From positions 44,907 through 108,906 of the forward strand of contig NZ_NRQR01000022.1 in assembly GCF_002849595.1 (NCBI RefSeq): DNA of 64,000 nucleotides. Reading direction: 5' to 3'. Origin of the DNA: Luteimonas rhizosphaerae (GTDB taxonomy: Bacteria; Pseudomonadota; Gammaproteobacteria; Xanthomonadales; Xanthomonadaceae). Below, in pieces: positions 26,196-34,551 of this stretch (the first letter of the stretch is position 1; each line of letters starts with the position of its first letter). The notes beneath the pieces are model-generated. The model did no database searches, was not told the origin of the DNA, and saw only the letters and a list, made by a program, of their open reading frames with translations. The translations under genes were made by a program, and so were the position numbers.

Positions 26196-26312
26196 CCGGA
26201 CGATCACGCAGGATCGAGCCTGTCGGAGCGCGCGCGATGCGTGCGGACGCTGACTCTGGTGAATTGCGCGGCAGGGTGATGCAGCCTGCCGCGTGATCTG
26301 CGCTGGACGCGT

Positions 26313-28252
26313 TCAACGCAAGCGGTGATCGAGCCAGTCGACGACGCGCTGCTGCAGGTCGATCCCGTGCGCCTGCTCGTGGAACCAGTGCGGCCCGCGC
26401 GGATACGTCACCAGTTCGACCGGCGTGCCGTTGAAGCGCAAGGCGCGATGGAACATCTGTGCCTGCGACAACGGCACGCGTGCATCGGCCTCGCCGTGCA
26501 GCAACAGCACCGGCACGCGCACATCCGCGGCGTGATGCACCGGCGACTGCGCGTCGTAGGTCCTGCGTTCGCGCAGCGGATCGCCGAAGTAGCCGGGCAG
26601 GTAATCCGGCACGTCGTTGGTCAGCGCCGCGCTGGCGAGGTCGAGCACGCCGGCACCGACGATCGCCGTGCGGAACCGGTCACTGCGCGCGACCGCCCAC
26701 GCCGACAGATAACCGCCGTAACTCCAGCCGCCGATCGCGAGGCGCTTCGGGTCGACGACGCCTTCGGCTTCCAGCACGTCGACACCGTCGAGCACGTCCT
26801 GCAGCGGGCCGTCGCCCCAGTCGCCGCGGGCGAGTTCGGCGAACGCAGTGCCGTGGCCTTCGGAGCCGCGCGGATTCGGCAGCAGCACGGCGTACCCGCG
26901 CGAGGCGAGCAGCTGCGCCCACTCGTGCCACGAACCCTGCCAGCCCGACCACCACGCCCACGCCGGTCCGCCGTGGATCTGCACCAGCGTCGGCAATGGC
27001 GTCTGGCCGTCCCAGTCGGAAGGCGTGACCAGCAGGCCGCTGATCGCGCGGCCATCGCGCGACGACGCCCATTCGAGTTCGCGCACGCGGCCGAGCGCCC
27101 AGTCCGCGACCTGCGGCTGGTGATCGCTGCGCTGCGCGAGCCGGGTGCCATCCCAGGTCCAGACGTTGCCCGGGCTGTCGTCGCGCAAGCCGAGGTAGGC
27201 GACGCGGCCATCGGCGGATGCGGTGAAGCTGCGATACGGAATCTGCGGCTGCGCGAGTTCGATGGCCGTGCCGCTCGACGCATCGAGCCGCAACAGCGCA
27301 CCGCGGATGCCGCGCTGGCCCTGGCCGAGCAGCGTGGTGTCGGTCTGCCAGCGCGCGAGCCACAACGTGCCGGGCCAGCTCTCGCCGAGCGCCACCTGCG
27401 TGCCGCGCGCGATGTCGTGGGCGATCGGCGTCGCGACCATGCCGTGCGTACCGAGCCGGCCGTACAGCAGCCGCGTGCCATCCGGCGACCCCTGCAGCGG
27501 ATGCGCCGACTGTCGACATCCAGCAGCACCACCGCCGAGTCGTACCAGAAGTCGTTGAGCGTGGTGCCGGTCGAGCGGCGCAGCGCGAGCGTGCGGCCAT
27601 CGGGCGACCAGGCGAGATCGTGGACCTGCAGCCCGGTCGGCGTCAGCACGCGCGCCGCGCCAGTTTCGAGGTCCTGCACCCAGACGCGCGAGAAGCGCGT
27701 GGGCTGTTCGACGACGACCGCATCGTCCTTGGCCGCCATGCGAGCGGCGTCTGCGTGCGACGGCGCGTCGGTCGCCAGCCAGGCGATGCGGCGGCCGTCG
27801 GCGGACAGATCGAACGTGGCGACATCGGTCGCGGCGCGGGTCAGCAGCGTGGCCGTATCGCCGTCGGCGTCGACGCGCCAGACCTGGGTCAGGCCGGGCG
27901 ACTGACCGCCCGGCATCGGACGATCCGACAGGAACAGCAGCTGGCGGCCGTCGCGCGACCAGCGCGGTTGCCGGTCGCTGGCCTCGGCGGGCGCGGGGAT
28001 CGCCCGCGGGGCTGCATCACCGTCGAATGCGACGCGCCACAACTGGGTGCGCGGCGGTTTGCCGTCCGCGCGCGGCGTGCCGACGGTGTAGGCGATCCGG
28101 CGGCCATCGGGGCTGATCTGCGGATCGTCGACTGCAAGCAGCGCGGCGATGTCCTGCGGCGTCGGCACATGCGCGCGCGTTGCGGGCACCTGCGCGGACG
28201 CGAGCGGCGCCAGCGACAGCAGGGCGCAGGACAGCAGCAGGGGGCGGATCAT
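26313..28252 (-). pseudogene. S9-family (prolyl oligopeptidase-like) peptidase, frameshifted
   Basis: A secreted serine peptidase: signal peptide ending ASA near residue 20, a beta-propeller of about 370 residues with repeated DGRRIAY-like blades, then the alpha/beta-hydrolase domain with nucleophile GGWSYGGY, an Asp in HGEADARVP and a His in GPHWFHE. The frame changes near 27500-27512. The first part reads VVLLDVDSR and the rest resumes as HPLQGSPDGTRLL in the next frame. The total of 1940 bases is one short of 647 codons, so a single missing base explains it. Everything else, including all catalytic residues, is intact. It overlaps the upstream hydrolase gene by ATGA and is the last gene of the receptor-amidase cluster. 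Confidence 0.85.
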
Positions 28253-29232
28253 GCGGAAGCGTCCTGCGTCACGGCGAGATGGGTGCGCAGCCAGCGTGCG
28301 CCCCGCGCGAGCGCATCGGTGGCGATGTCCGAGATCGACATCGCCTCGATGAAGCTGTGCGGCGTGCGCGGGTAGGCATGCGCGTCGACCTCGACGCCGG
28401 CCGCGCGCAGCCGCGCCGTCATCGCCGCGCTCTGCGCCGCGAGCACGTCGCGCTCGCCCCACAGCAGCAGCGTCGGCGGCAGGTCGTGCATCGCGGCGTG
28501 TGCGGGCACGGCGTAGCCATCGCGGCAGGTGGCCGCGTCGGGCCCGAGATACGCGGTCCAGTAGGCCGCCATTTCGTCGGCGCTGAGCATGTCGTCGGCG
28601 GTGCCGAGTGTGCGCACCGAGTCGGCGTCGAGCGCGGTATCGAAGGCGCCGTAGAGCAGCAGCAGCGCCTCGATACCATCATGCGCGCCGACATCGCGCA
28701 GGCGCAGGGCGGTCGCGAGCGCGAGATTCGCACCGGCCGAATCGCCGCCCAGCGCCAGGCGTGACGCATCGATGCCGAAGGTGTCGGGCTGCTCCCGAAG
28801 TGCGCGGATCGCGGCGAGGCACTGCTCCAGCGCGACCGGATACGGATGCTCGGGGGCCAGCGCGTAGTCCACGCCGATGACGACCACGCCGGCGCGTTCG
28901 GCGAGTTCGCGCATCAGCCGGTCGTGCGTATCGAGACTGAAAAGACACCAGCCGCCGCCGTGCAGGTACACCAGCGCCGGCGCCTGCGCGGCGATCCCCT
29001 GCGGCCGATGCACGCGCACGTCGAAGCCGTCCGCGCCATGGGCGATCCGGTGCGTCGTGGTCGCTGCCATCTGCGGTCCGCCCGCGCGCCACGGCGTGCG
29101 CACAGTCTCCGCGATCGCGCGCTGCTGTGGCCAGTCGAGGCGGCGGCCGTCTGCGAGGCGCGCGCCCTCGCTGCAGACCGTGTGCACGAACGTGCGCAGC
29201 GCCGGATCCAATGCGTCGAGACTCGCGCTCAT
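28249..29232 (-). CDS. Alpha/beta hydrolase, hormone-sensitive-lipase-like esterase
   Basis: 327 residues of the HSL/GDXG esterase family. The oxyanion motif HGGGW is at about residues 92-96, the nucleophile GDSAG near 163, the acid Asp in WGERDV near 259 and the His in TPHSF near 292. It hydrolyses short acyl esters or amides in the cytoplasm; there is no signal peptide. It overlaps both neighbours by ATGA-type junctions, so it is made together with the PaiB-like protein and the S9 peptidase. Confidence 0.9.
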   Translation of the reverse strand: MSASLDALDPALRTFVHTVCSEGARLADGRRLDWPQQRAIAETVRTPWRAGGPQMAATTTHRIAHGADGFDVRVHRPQGIAAQAPALVYLHGGGWCLFSLDTHDRLMRELAERAGVVVIGVDYALAPEHPYPVALEQCLAAIRALREQPDTFGIDASRLALGGDSAGANLALATALRLRDVGAHDGIEALLLLYGAFDTALDADSVRTLGTADDMLSADEMAAYWTAYLGPDAATCRDGYAVPAHAAMHDLPPTLLLWGERDVLAAQSAAMTARLRAAGVEVDAHAYPRTPHSFIEAMSISDIATDALARGARWLRTHLAVTQDASA

Positions 29233-29861
29233 GCAGGGCGGTCCGCGTCGAAATCGCGCATCCAGGCGACGAGATCGTGTTCGCCGCCGCGGACCAGACC
29301 CGCGACCAGTTGCGCGAAATCGTGCGGGGCTTCGTCCTGGCCCAGTTTGAACGTGGCGCGGGTTTCGAGGATCCGACCCCGCAATGCGGTGACACCCTGC
29401 GCGAGCCGCGCGTAGCGTTCGCCCATTTCCGGCAGCGCCCACGCGTTCGGACGCCCGGCTTCCATCGACGTGACCAGGGCATCGAGTTCGTCGGCGATGT
29501 CGGCCTCGGTCTCGCTGCAGTCGACGTGCAGGGTGAACGCGGCGGCGGCGTAGTTCCAGCTCGGCGCCTGGGTGCGATCGTCGAGCCAGCTCGGCGACAC
29601 ATAGGCATGCGGTCCGATCACCAGCGCGTAGGCGATGGGATCGCGACGCAGACGCGCGATATGCGGATTGCGACGCGCGACGTGTCCGCGCAACGCGACC
29701 AGACGACCCTCGGCATCGATCTCGGTGCGCAACGGCAGCGGCGTGAACGCGGCATCGTCGCCGCCGGCGGAGACCAGCCATGCGAACGGCTGCGCGTCGA
29801 TCAGGCGCCGCACGTCGCCGTCGTGGCGCGGGGCGTATCGGGAATCGCGGGCGTGGCCCAT
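29229..29861 (-). CDS. PaiB-family FMN-binding protein
   Basis: 210 residues with the PaiB split-barrel flavin fold: an N-terminal YAPRHDGDVRRLIDAQPFAWLVS, shown in part as RRLIDAQPFAWLVS, the HVARRNPHIARL loop, and GPHAYVSPSWLDD plus APSWNY in the core. PaiB of Bacillus subtilis is annotated as a repressor acting with an acetyltransferase, but many homologues are uncharacterised FMN or haem binders. Its place between an amidase and an esterase suggests a metabolic rather than purely regulatory role; this is inference. Overlaps both neighbours. Confidence 0.88.
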   Translation of the reverse strand: MGHARDSRYAPRHDGDVRRLIDAQPFAWLVSAGGDDAAFTPLPLRTEIDAEGRLVALRGHVARRNPHIARLRRDPIAYALVIGPHAYVSPSWLDDRTQAPSWNYAAAAFTLHVDCSETEADIADELDALVTSMEAGRPNAWALPEMGERYARLAQGVTALRGRILETRATFKLGQDEAPHDFAQLVAGLVRGGEHDLVAWMRDFDADRPA

Positions 29862-31321
29862 CAGCGTGTGTCCTGTGTGGCGGCCACCGAGACCGGCGGC
29901 CAACGGTCGCACCACGGCGCGGCCGTTTCCAGCTCGAAGGCGAGTGCGAGCAGCATGGCTTCGCGTCCGCGATCGGCGGCGAACTGCAGACCGATCGGCA
30001 GGCCGTCGCGGCTGTGCGCGAGCGGCAGCGAGATCGCCGGCGTGCCGGCCAGATTCTGCAGCGGTGTGTAGGAGATCCATTCGAACATCGCCGGCATCAG
30101 CGCATCGAAGTCGCGATCGGGCGCGAGCGTGCCGAGCGTCGGCGGCGGCGTGCGCAGCGTCGGGCACAGCAGCACGTCGTGGCGTGCGTGGAAGTCGGCG
30201 AACGCGGCAGGCAACGCCGCGACGGTCGCCCAGGCCTGTTCGAGTTCGGGCACGCCGCAGTGCGTGTCGTGCCAGTGCGCGAGGCCGCGCGTCCACGGCT
30301 CGAGCGCGCGTTCGGCGAAGGCCGCGCCGCCCTGCGCGACCGCGAGTTCGACCGCGTCCGCACCGAGCCGCGACCACAAGGTGTACAGCGCCGCCCACAC
30401 CGCCTCGCCCGGCAGTGGCCAGGCGACCGGCTCGACGTGGTGGCCGAGCGATTCGCACAGACGCGCCGTGGCATCGAGCGCGGCGGCGACCTCGGGATCG
30501 GGCGCGAGCCCTGGCAACGCATCGACGACCAGACCGATGCGCAGGCGGCGCGCGTCCGGCCCGGTCACCGCGATGGGCGAATCCGGGTGCGCGGCGGCGA
30601 AGGCCCACGCGGTGTCGCGCACGCTGCGTGACATCAGGCTGTCGGCGACGATCAGATCCTCGATCGCATGACGCCCGCGCACCGGCACGCAGGCCCCGCG
30701 TCCGGGCTTGAGGCCGACGACGCCGCAGGCCGATGCGGGAATCCGGATCGACCCCGCCCCGTCACTGCCATGCGCCAGCGGTACGATGCCGGCCGCGAGC
30801 GCCGCGCCGGCGCCGCCGCTGGAACCGCCCGGTGAATGCGTCAGCGCCCACGGATTCGCGGTGACCGGGCCGAGCAGGGACTCGGTGGACCCCATCAGGC
30901 CGAATTCGGGCATCGCGCTCTTGCCGATCGCGACGAGACCGGCGGCCTCGAAACGGCGGACGAAGGGCGAGGCCTCATCCGCGGTCGCCAGCGTGCCGGT
31001 CCGGCTGCGCGAACCGCCACGCGTCGGCATGCCGGGCACGCGCAGCGAATCCTTCGGCAGCCACGGCACGCCGGCCAGCGGCGTGGCGGGATCGACGCCG
31101 GCAGCATCGAGCGCGCGCGCATGCTGCCGGGCCGCATCGAACGCGGCGTGGCTCAGCGCGCCGAGCACGGGATCGAAATGGCGGGCGCGGAGAATCGCCG
31201 CGTCGGTGAGGTCCAGCGCGCCCAGCTCGCCGCGGGCGCGCAGCGTGGCCTGGGCGTGGGCGTCCAGCTGGCCGAGCGCGAGCGCATCGGCGAGGCCGGC
31301 CGGGGAATCGAACACGGTCAT
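29861..31321 (-). CDS. Amidase-signature-family hydrolase
   Basis: About 486 residues with the Ser-cisSer-Lys triad: Lys in PKDSLR near residue 89, the SPGGSSGGAGAALAAG segment near 161-176 carrying the cis-Ser, and GSDGAGSIRIPAS carrying the catalytic Ser (GSI). It hydrolyses amide bonds (aryl amides, fatty amides, peptide amides); the substrate cannot be read. No signal peptide, so cytoplasmic. Three possible starts lie within 24 bases (a TTG and two ATGs); GGAG lies 12 bases before the chosen ATG. It begins 76 bases after the TonB receptor stop and overlaps the PaiB-like gene by one base. Confidence 0.88.
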   Translation of the reverse strand: MTVFDSPAGLADALALGQLDAHAQATLRARGELGALDLTDAAILRARHFDPVLGALSHAAFDAARQHARALDAAGVDPATPLAGVPWLPKDSLRVPGMPTRGGSRSRTGTLATADEASPFVRRFEAAGLVAIGKSAMPEFGLMGSTESLLGPVTANPWALTHSPGGSSGGAGAALAAGIVPLAHGSDGAGSIRIPASACGVVGLKPGRGACVPVRGRHAIEDLIVADSLMSRSVRDTAWAFAAAHPDSPIAVTGPDARRLRIGLVVDALPGLAPDPEVAAALDATARLCESLGHHVEPVAWPLPGEAVWAALYTLWSRLGADAVELAVAQGGAAFAERALEPWTRGLAHWHDTHCGVPELEQAWATVAALPAAFADFHARHDVLLCPTLRTPPPTLGTLAPDRDFDALMPAMFEWISYTPLQNLAGTPAISLPLAHSRDGLPIGLQFAADRGREAMLLALAFELETAAPWCDRWPPVSVAATQDTR

Positions 31322-31397
31322 GGGAACAGGCATCTCCGGCCGCAATGGCGGTCGTGGTCGGGCAGCCGGCGCGGGCCGGCGTGGGGATCGCGCGTCG

Positions 31398-33641
31398 TCA
31401 GTAGTGCCAGTGCACGGTCACGCCGACGGTGCGCGGCCGCACGATGCCCTGGCCGATGCCGTTGACCTCGGACACGCTGCGGGTGATGCCGCGGGTGTCA
31501 CCGAGATTGCTGCCGAACAGGGTCAGGTCGGTGTTGCCGAACGACATGCGGTAGCGCAGGTCGACGGTGTTGTAGTTGCCCTGTTCGTTGCGCACCGCGC
31601 CCGGCACGGCGGAATTGAGATCGCTGATGCCGCTGCCGATGTACTGGTGGGCCAGCGTCAGCGTCGGCGAAAAGCGCGTGTCGAAGCGGTAGCTCAGCAC
31701 GTTGCTGACGGTCCAGTCGGCCGAGCCCGGCAACTGCGAACCGGCGGGCGCGGTGCCGGCGAACAGGATGTCGAGATCCTCGTCGAGGCGCGCCTGCTGC
31801 CAGGTCGCGGCCAGCGTCCAGTCGAAGCTGTCGACCGGGCGCCAGGTGGTCGCCAGTTCGATGCCGCGGCTGTAGGCCTTGCCGCCGTTGCTGGCGTAGT
31901 TGAAGAAGTCCGGGGTCTGCAGGCGCAGCTGGATGTCGCTCCAGTCGACGTAGAACAGCGTGGCGTCGACCAGCCAGCGGCCGTCCGCCCAGCTGGTGCG
32001 CGTGCCGAGCTCGTAGTTGACCAGACTGTCGCTGGCGGAGCCGGCAGGAATCGGGAACGCACTGAGCCCGGGCGTGTTGGGTTCGCCGAAGCGGAAGCCT
32101 TCCGACACCAGCGCGTAGAGCATCAGATCCGCCGACGGCGTCCAGGTCAGCGAGACCTTGGGATTGAAGCCGTCCTCGTCGGTGCGCGAGCGGGTGACGA
32201 TGGGATCGCCGGGATACGTCGAGAAGCCGACCTGGGTGGTCTGCGCTTCGACGCTGGTGCGGAAGAAGCGGCCGCCGAATGTGGCCTTCCATTGCTCGTT
32301 GAAATGGAAGGTGCCTTCGCCGAACACCGCGAGTTCCGAACCGTCGAGATGGCTGTAGAAGGCGTTGAACGTCGAGCCGTCGGGCGCGATGACCGCGCCG
32401 CTGCCCGGGCCGAACAGCGACGAGCGATCGAACGCACCTGCAGCGCCGGCGGCGCCGATGGTTTCGTAGAGATCCTTGTCGGTCTGGAACGCCATGCCGC
32501 CGACCAGCCACTCCAGGCGCTGGTCACGAGGCGAGGCCAGACGCAGTTCGAGGCTGCGGCCGGTGCTTTCGCCGCCGGACGCAATGAACAGCGGCGTGTC
32601 GAGATCGAGGTCGAGATCGGCGTTGTAGGCGCCGCGGATCGGGGTGAAATCGAACTGCCAGTCCTGCTGCTTGTGCTGCTGCGACAGCAGCGCGGTCAGC
32701 GTGGCGAAGCCCACATCCTGATCGAGCCGCAGGCTGTGCACGGCGACTTTCGTGTCGGTGAATTCGGGAATCGCCGTGTCGCGTTCGAACTCGCCGAGCC
32801 CGGCGATGCGGTAGCTGTTGTCGTCGGCATCGGTGTTCTGCCACAGGCTCAACCAGCTCAGCGTGGTCGCCTCCGACGGCGTCAGCGTCACCGACAGGCG
32901 GCCGCCCGCGGTGCGGCTGTCATTGCTGCCTTCGCGGCCGATGCCGATGTTGTCGAGATAACCGGGATCGTCGCGGTACTGCGCGACGGCGCGCACGGCG
33001 AGGATGTCGTCGGCGATCGGCAGGTTGACCATCGCCTTGCCGCCGAAGCCGATGTCGGCGTTGCGGGTCTGGCTGGCGGTGGCTTCGACGGCCGCGTCGA
33101 AGCCGGTTGGGTCGGCGACATTCGCGACGTAGTTGATCGCGCCGCCCATCGAGGCCGAACCGAACAGCGTGCCCTGCGGCCCGCGCAGCACTTCGACGCG
33201 GTTGATGTCGAAGGCGTCGATGTCGGGGATGACGATGCTGAAACCCGGTTCGGTCAGCGGCACTTCGTTGAGGAAATAGCCGGTCGTCGTCTGGCCCTGC
33301 ACGTTGCCCGAGCTGGTCGCGATGCCGCGCATGACCACATGCGAGACGCCCGGCTGATAACTGTTGAACACCACGCCCGGCGTGCGCTGGATGTAATCGG
33401 CCAGCGACTGCGCACCCAGATCCTCGAGTTGCTGACCGGTGACGGCCGAGACCGAGCCCGCGATCTCCCGCACCGATTCGTTGGTCTTGCCAGCGGTGAC
33501 GACGATGGTCTCGAGTTCGGTCGGCGTCGCATCGGCGTCTGCGGGCGCCTGCTGGGCGAACGCGGGCGCTGCGGCCAGCGGCAGGCACAGGCAGGCGAGG
33601 CGGATGGCGTGGGCCAGTCGTGCGGTGGTGAGCGGTTGCAT
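31398..33641 (-). CDS. TonB-dependent outer-membrane receptor
   Basis: 747 residues. Signal peptide ending AFA near residue 29, TonB box region with ETIVVTAGKTNES, plug domain (about 45-165, with VEVLRGPQGTLFGSASMGGAINY, quoted here as RGPQGTLFG), and a 22-stranded barrel ending in an aromatic residue (WHY). It imports a large or scarce ligand using TonB energy. The barrel resembles the IroE/FecA-like group often used for non-iron substrates in xanthomonads, but ligand assignment is not possible. It is the first gene of the cluster continuing with amidase, PaiB, esterase and S9 peptidase, and is divergent from an Lrp/AsnC regulator. Confidence 0.93.
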   Translation of the reverse strand: MQPLTTARLAHAIRLACLCLPLAAAPAFAQQAPADADATPTELETIVVTAGKTNESVREIAGSVSAVTGQQLEDLGAQSLADYIQRTPGVVFNSYQPGVSHVVMRGIATSSGNVQGQTTTGYFLNEVPLTEPGFSIVIPDIDAFDINRVEVLRGPQGTLFGSASMGGAINYVANVADPTGFDAAVEATASQTRNADIGFGGKAMVNLPIADDILAVRAVAQYRDDPGYLDNIGIGREGSNDSRTAGGRLSVTLTPSEATTLSWLSLWQNTDADDNSYRIAGLGEFERDTAIPEFTDTKVAVHSLRLDQDVGFATLTALLSQQHKQQDWQFDFTPIRGAYNADLDLDLDTPLFIASGGESTGRSLELRLASPRDQRLEWLVGGMAFQTDKDLYETIGAAGAAGAFDRSSLFGPGSGAVIAPDGSTFNAFYSHLDGSELAVFGEGTFHFNEQWKATFGGRFFRTSVEAQTTQVGFSTYPGDPIVTRSRTDEDGFNPKVSLTWTPSADLMLYALVSEGFRFGEPNTPGLSAFPIPAGSASDSLVNYELGTRTSWADGRWLVDATLFYVDWSDIQLRLQTPDFFNYASNGGKAYSRGIELATTWRPVDSFDWTLAATWQQARLDEDLDILFAGTAPAGSQLPGSADWTVSNVLSYRFDTRFSPTLTLAHQYIGSGISDLNSAVPGAVRNEQGNYNTVDLRYRMSFGNTDLTLFGSNLGDTRGITRSVSEVNGIGQGIVRPRTVGVTVHWHY

Positions 33642-33946
33642 GGCGATCCCCGGATGGCAGTGGCTGGAGGCGGTGCAGGCCGGTGCGGCGTCGGGCTCTC
33701 CCTTCCCGCGCCGCGGCGCTGTCGATCGAGTAATAGAAGACGGGCGCCACCACGTCCAGCAGAATCCACGGGGTCCAACGTTTCATCAAACTATTGATTT
33801 AAAATGATTTATGACTGCCATTCGCCGCACATGCCACGGAATCTCGTAGCGAATTACGCAGGATCTGCGTCGGCGGCCCGGAAATTCGATACGTTGTACC
33901 GCCGGCCGCGCCGCCGGTCGCCGCCCGCCACGCTCAGGAGCGCGCC
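33642..33946. promoter_or_regulatory. Divergent promoter region, TonB receptor / Lrp-type regulator
   Basis: A 305-base gap between divergent starts. At 33784-33816 is a conspicuous AT-rich island (CATCAAACTATTGATTTAAA, then ATGATTTATG) in an otherwise very GC-rich region. It probably contains the receptor promoter on the minus strand and Lrp/AsnC binding sites, which are AT-rich and loosely palindromic. A short reading frame starting at 33789 on the minus strand (MMKRWTPWILLDVVAPVFYY) lies in the receptor leader; I do not call it a gene. Confidence 0.6.
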
Positions 33947-34438
33947 ATGTCCGTCCGTCCGCCCGACCGTACCGACCTCAAGATCCTCGACGTGCTGCAG
34001 CAGGATGCACGGATCACCAACCACGGCCTCGCCGCGCGGGTCGCGCTGTCGCCCAGTGCCTGCCTCGCCCGGGTGCGGGCGCTGGAGCAGCGCGGCCTGA
34101 TCCGCAGCTACCGCGCGCACGTCGCCGTCGACCGCATCCGCTCGGTGACCGTCGTCATGGCGCAGATCAGTTTCCAGAAGCACGCGCTCGACGCGTTCAC
34201 CGCGTTCGATCGCTGCATCCTCGCGTTGCCGGAAGTCGTGGAAGCGAGCCGCGTCTCCGGTGCCTACGACTACATGCTGCGGGTCATGGTGCGCGACGTG
34301 CACCACTGGAAGGACATCGCACGCGAACTGCTCAGCGGCGACTATGGCGTGGAGAAGATCGTCTCCCACTTCCTGATGGACGAAGTCAAATCCTTCGCCG
34401 GTTATCCGCTGACCGACGACGAACCGGCGCGTCGCTGA
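33947..34438 (+). CDS. Lrp/AsnC-family transcriptional regulator
   Basis: 163 residues with the standard layout: an N-terminal winged helix-turn-helix (TDLKILDVLQQDARITNHGL and LAARVALSPSACLARVRALE, about residues 9-60) and a C-terminal RAM ligand-binding domain (about 75-150, with VSGAYDYMLRV). GGAG lies eight bases before the ATG. These regulators sense amino acids or their derivatives and commonly control the divergent gene, here the receptor cluster. That suggests that the imported compound yields an amino-acid-like signal; this is inference. Confidence 0.93.
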   Translation: MSVRPPDRTDLKILDVLQQDARITNHGLAARVALSPSACLARVRALEQRGLIRSYRAHVAVDRIRSVTVVMAQISFQKHALDAFTAFDRCILALPEVVEASRVSGAYDYMLRVMVRDVHHWKDIARELLSGDYGVEKIVSHFLMDEVKSFAGYPLTDDEPARR

Positions 34439-34489
34439 CGCAGCGTGGTCGACGCGGGTCGCCGATACGGCGATCACCCACGGACGCGG

Positions 34490-34517
34490 GTACAGGAGCG
34501 CGGCTTGCGCGCGCATC
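34490..34517 (+). repeat. REP-like palindromic element, copy 2
   Basis: GTACAGGAGCGCGGCTTGCG followed by CGCGCATCG, the same family as copies at 26170 and 36674, between the convergent Lrp-type gene and the M23 gene. Confidence 0.6.
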
Positions 34518-34551
34518 GCACGCCATCCGCGATCGGGCGCAGCCGGCGCCG

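Noticed and set aside
29229..29861. PaiB-like protein as a toxin-antitoxin or defence component
   Set aside because: No partner of that type is present; overlaps with metabolic genes argue for a role in the uptake cluster.
30708..33797. Plus-strand open frame opposite the amidase and TonB receptor
   Set aside because: Shadow of two clear genes; Gln/Val/Gly/Arg-rich without motifs.
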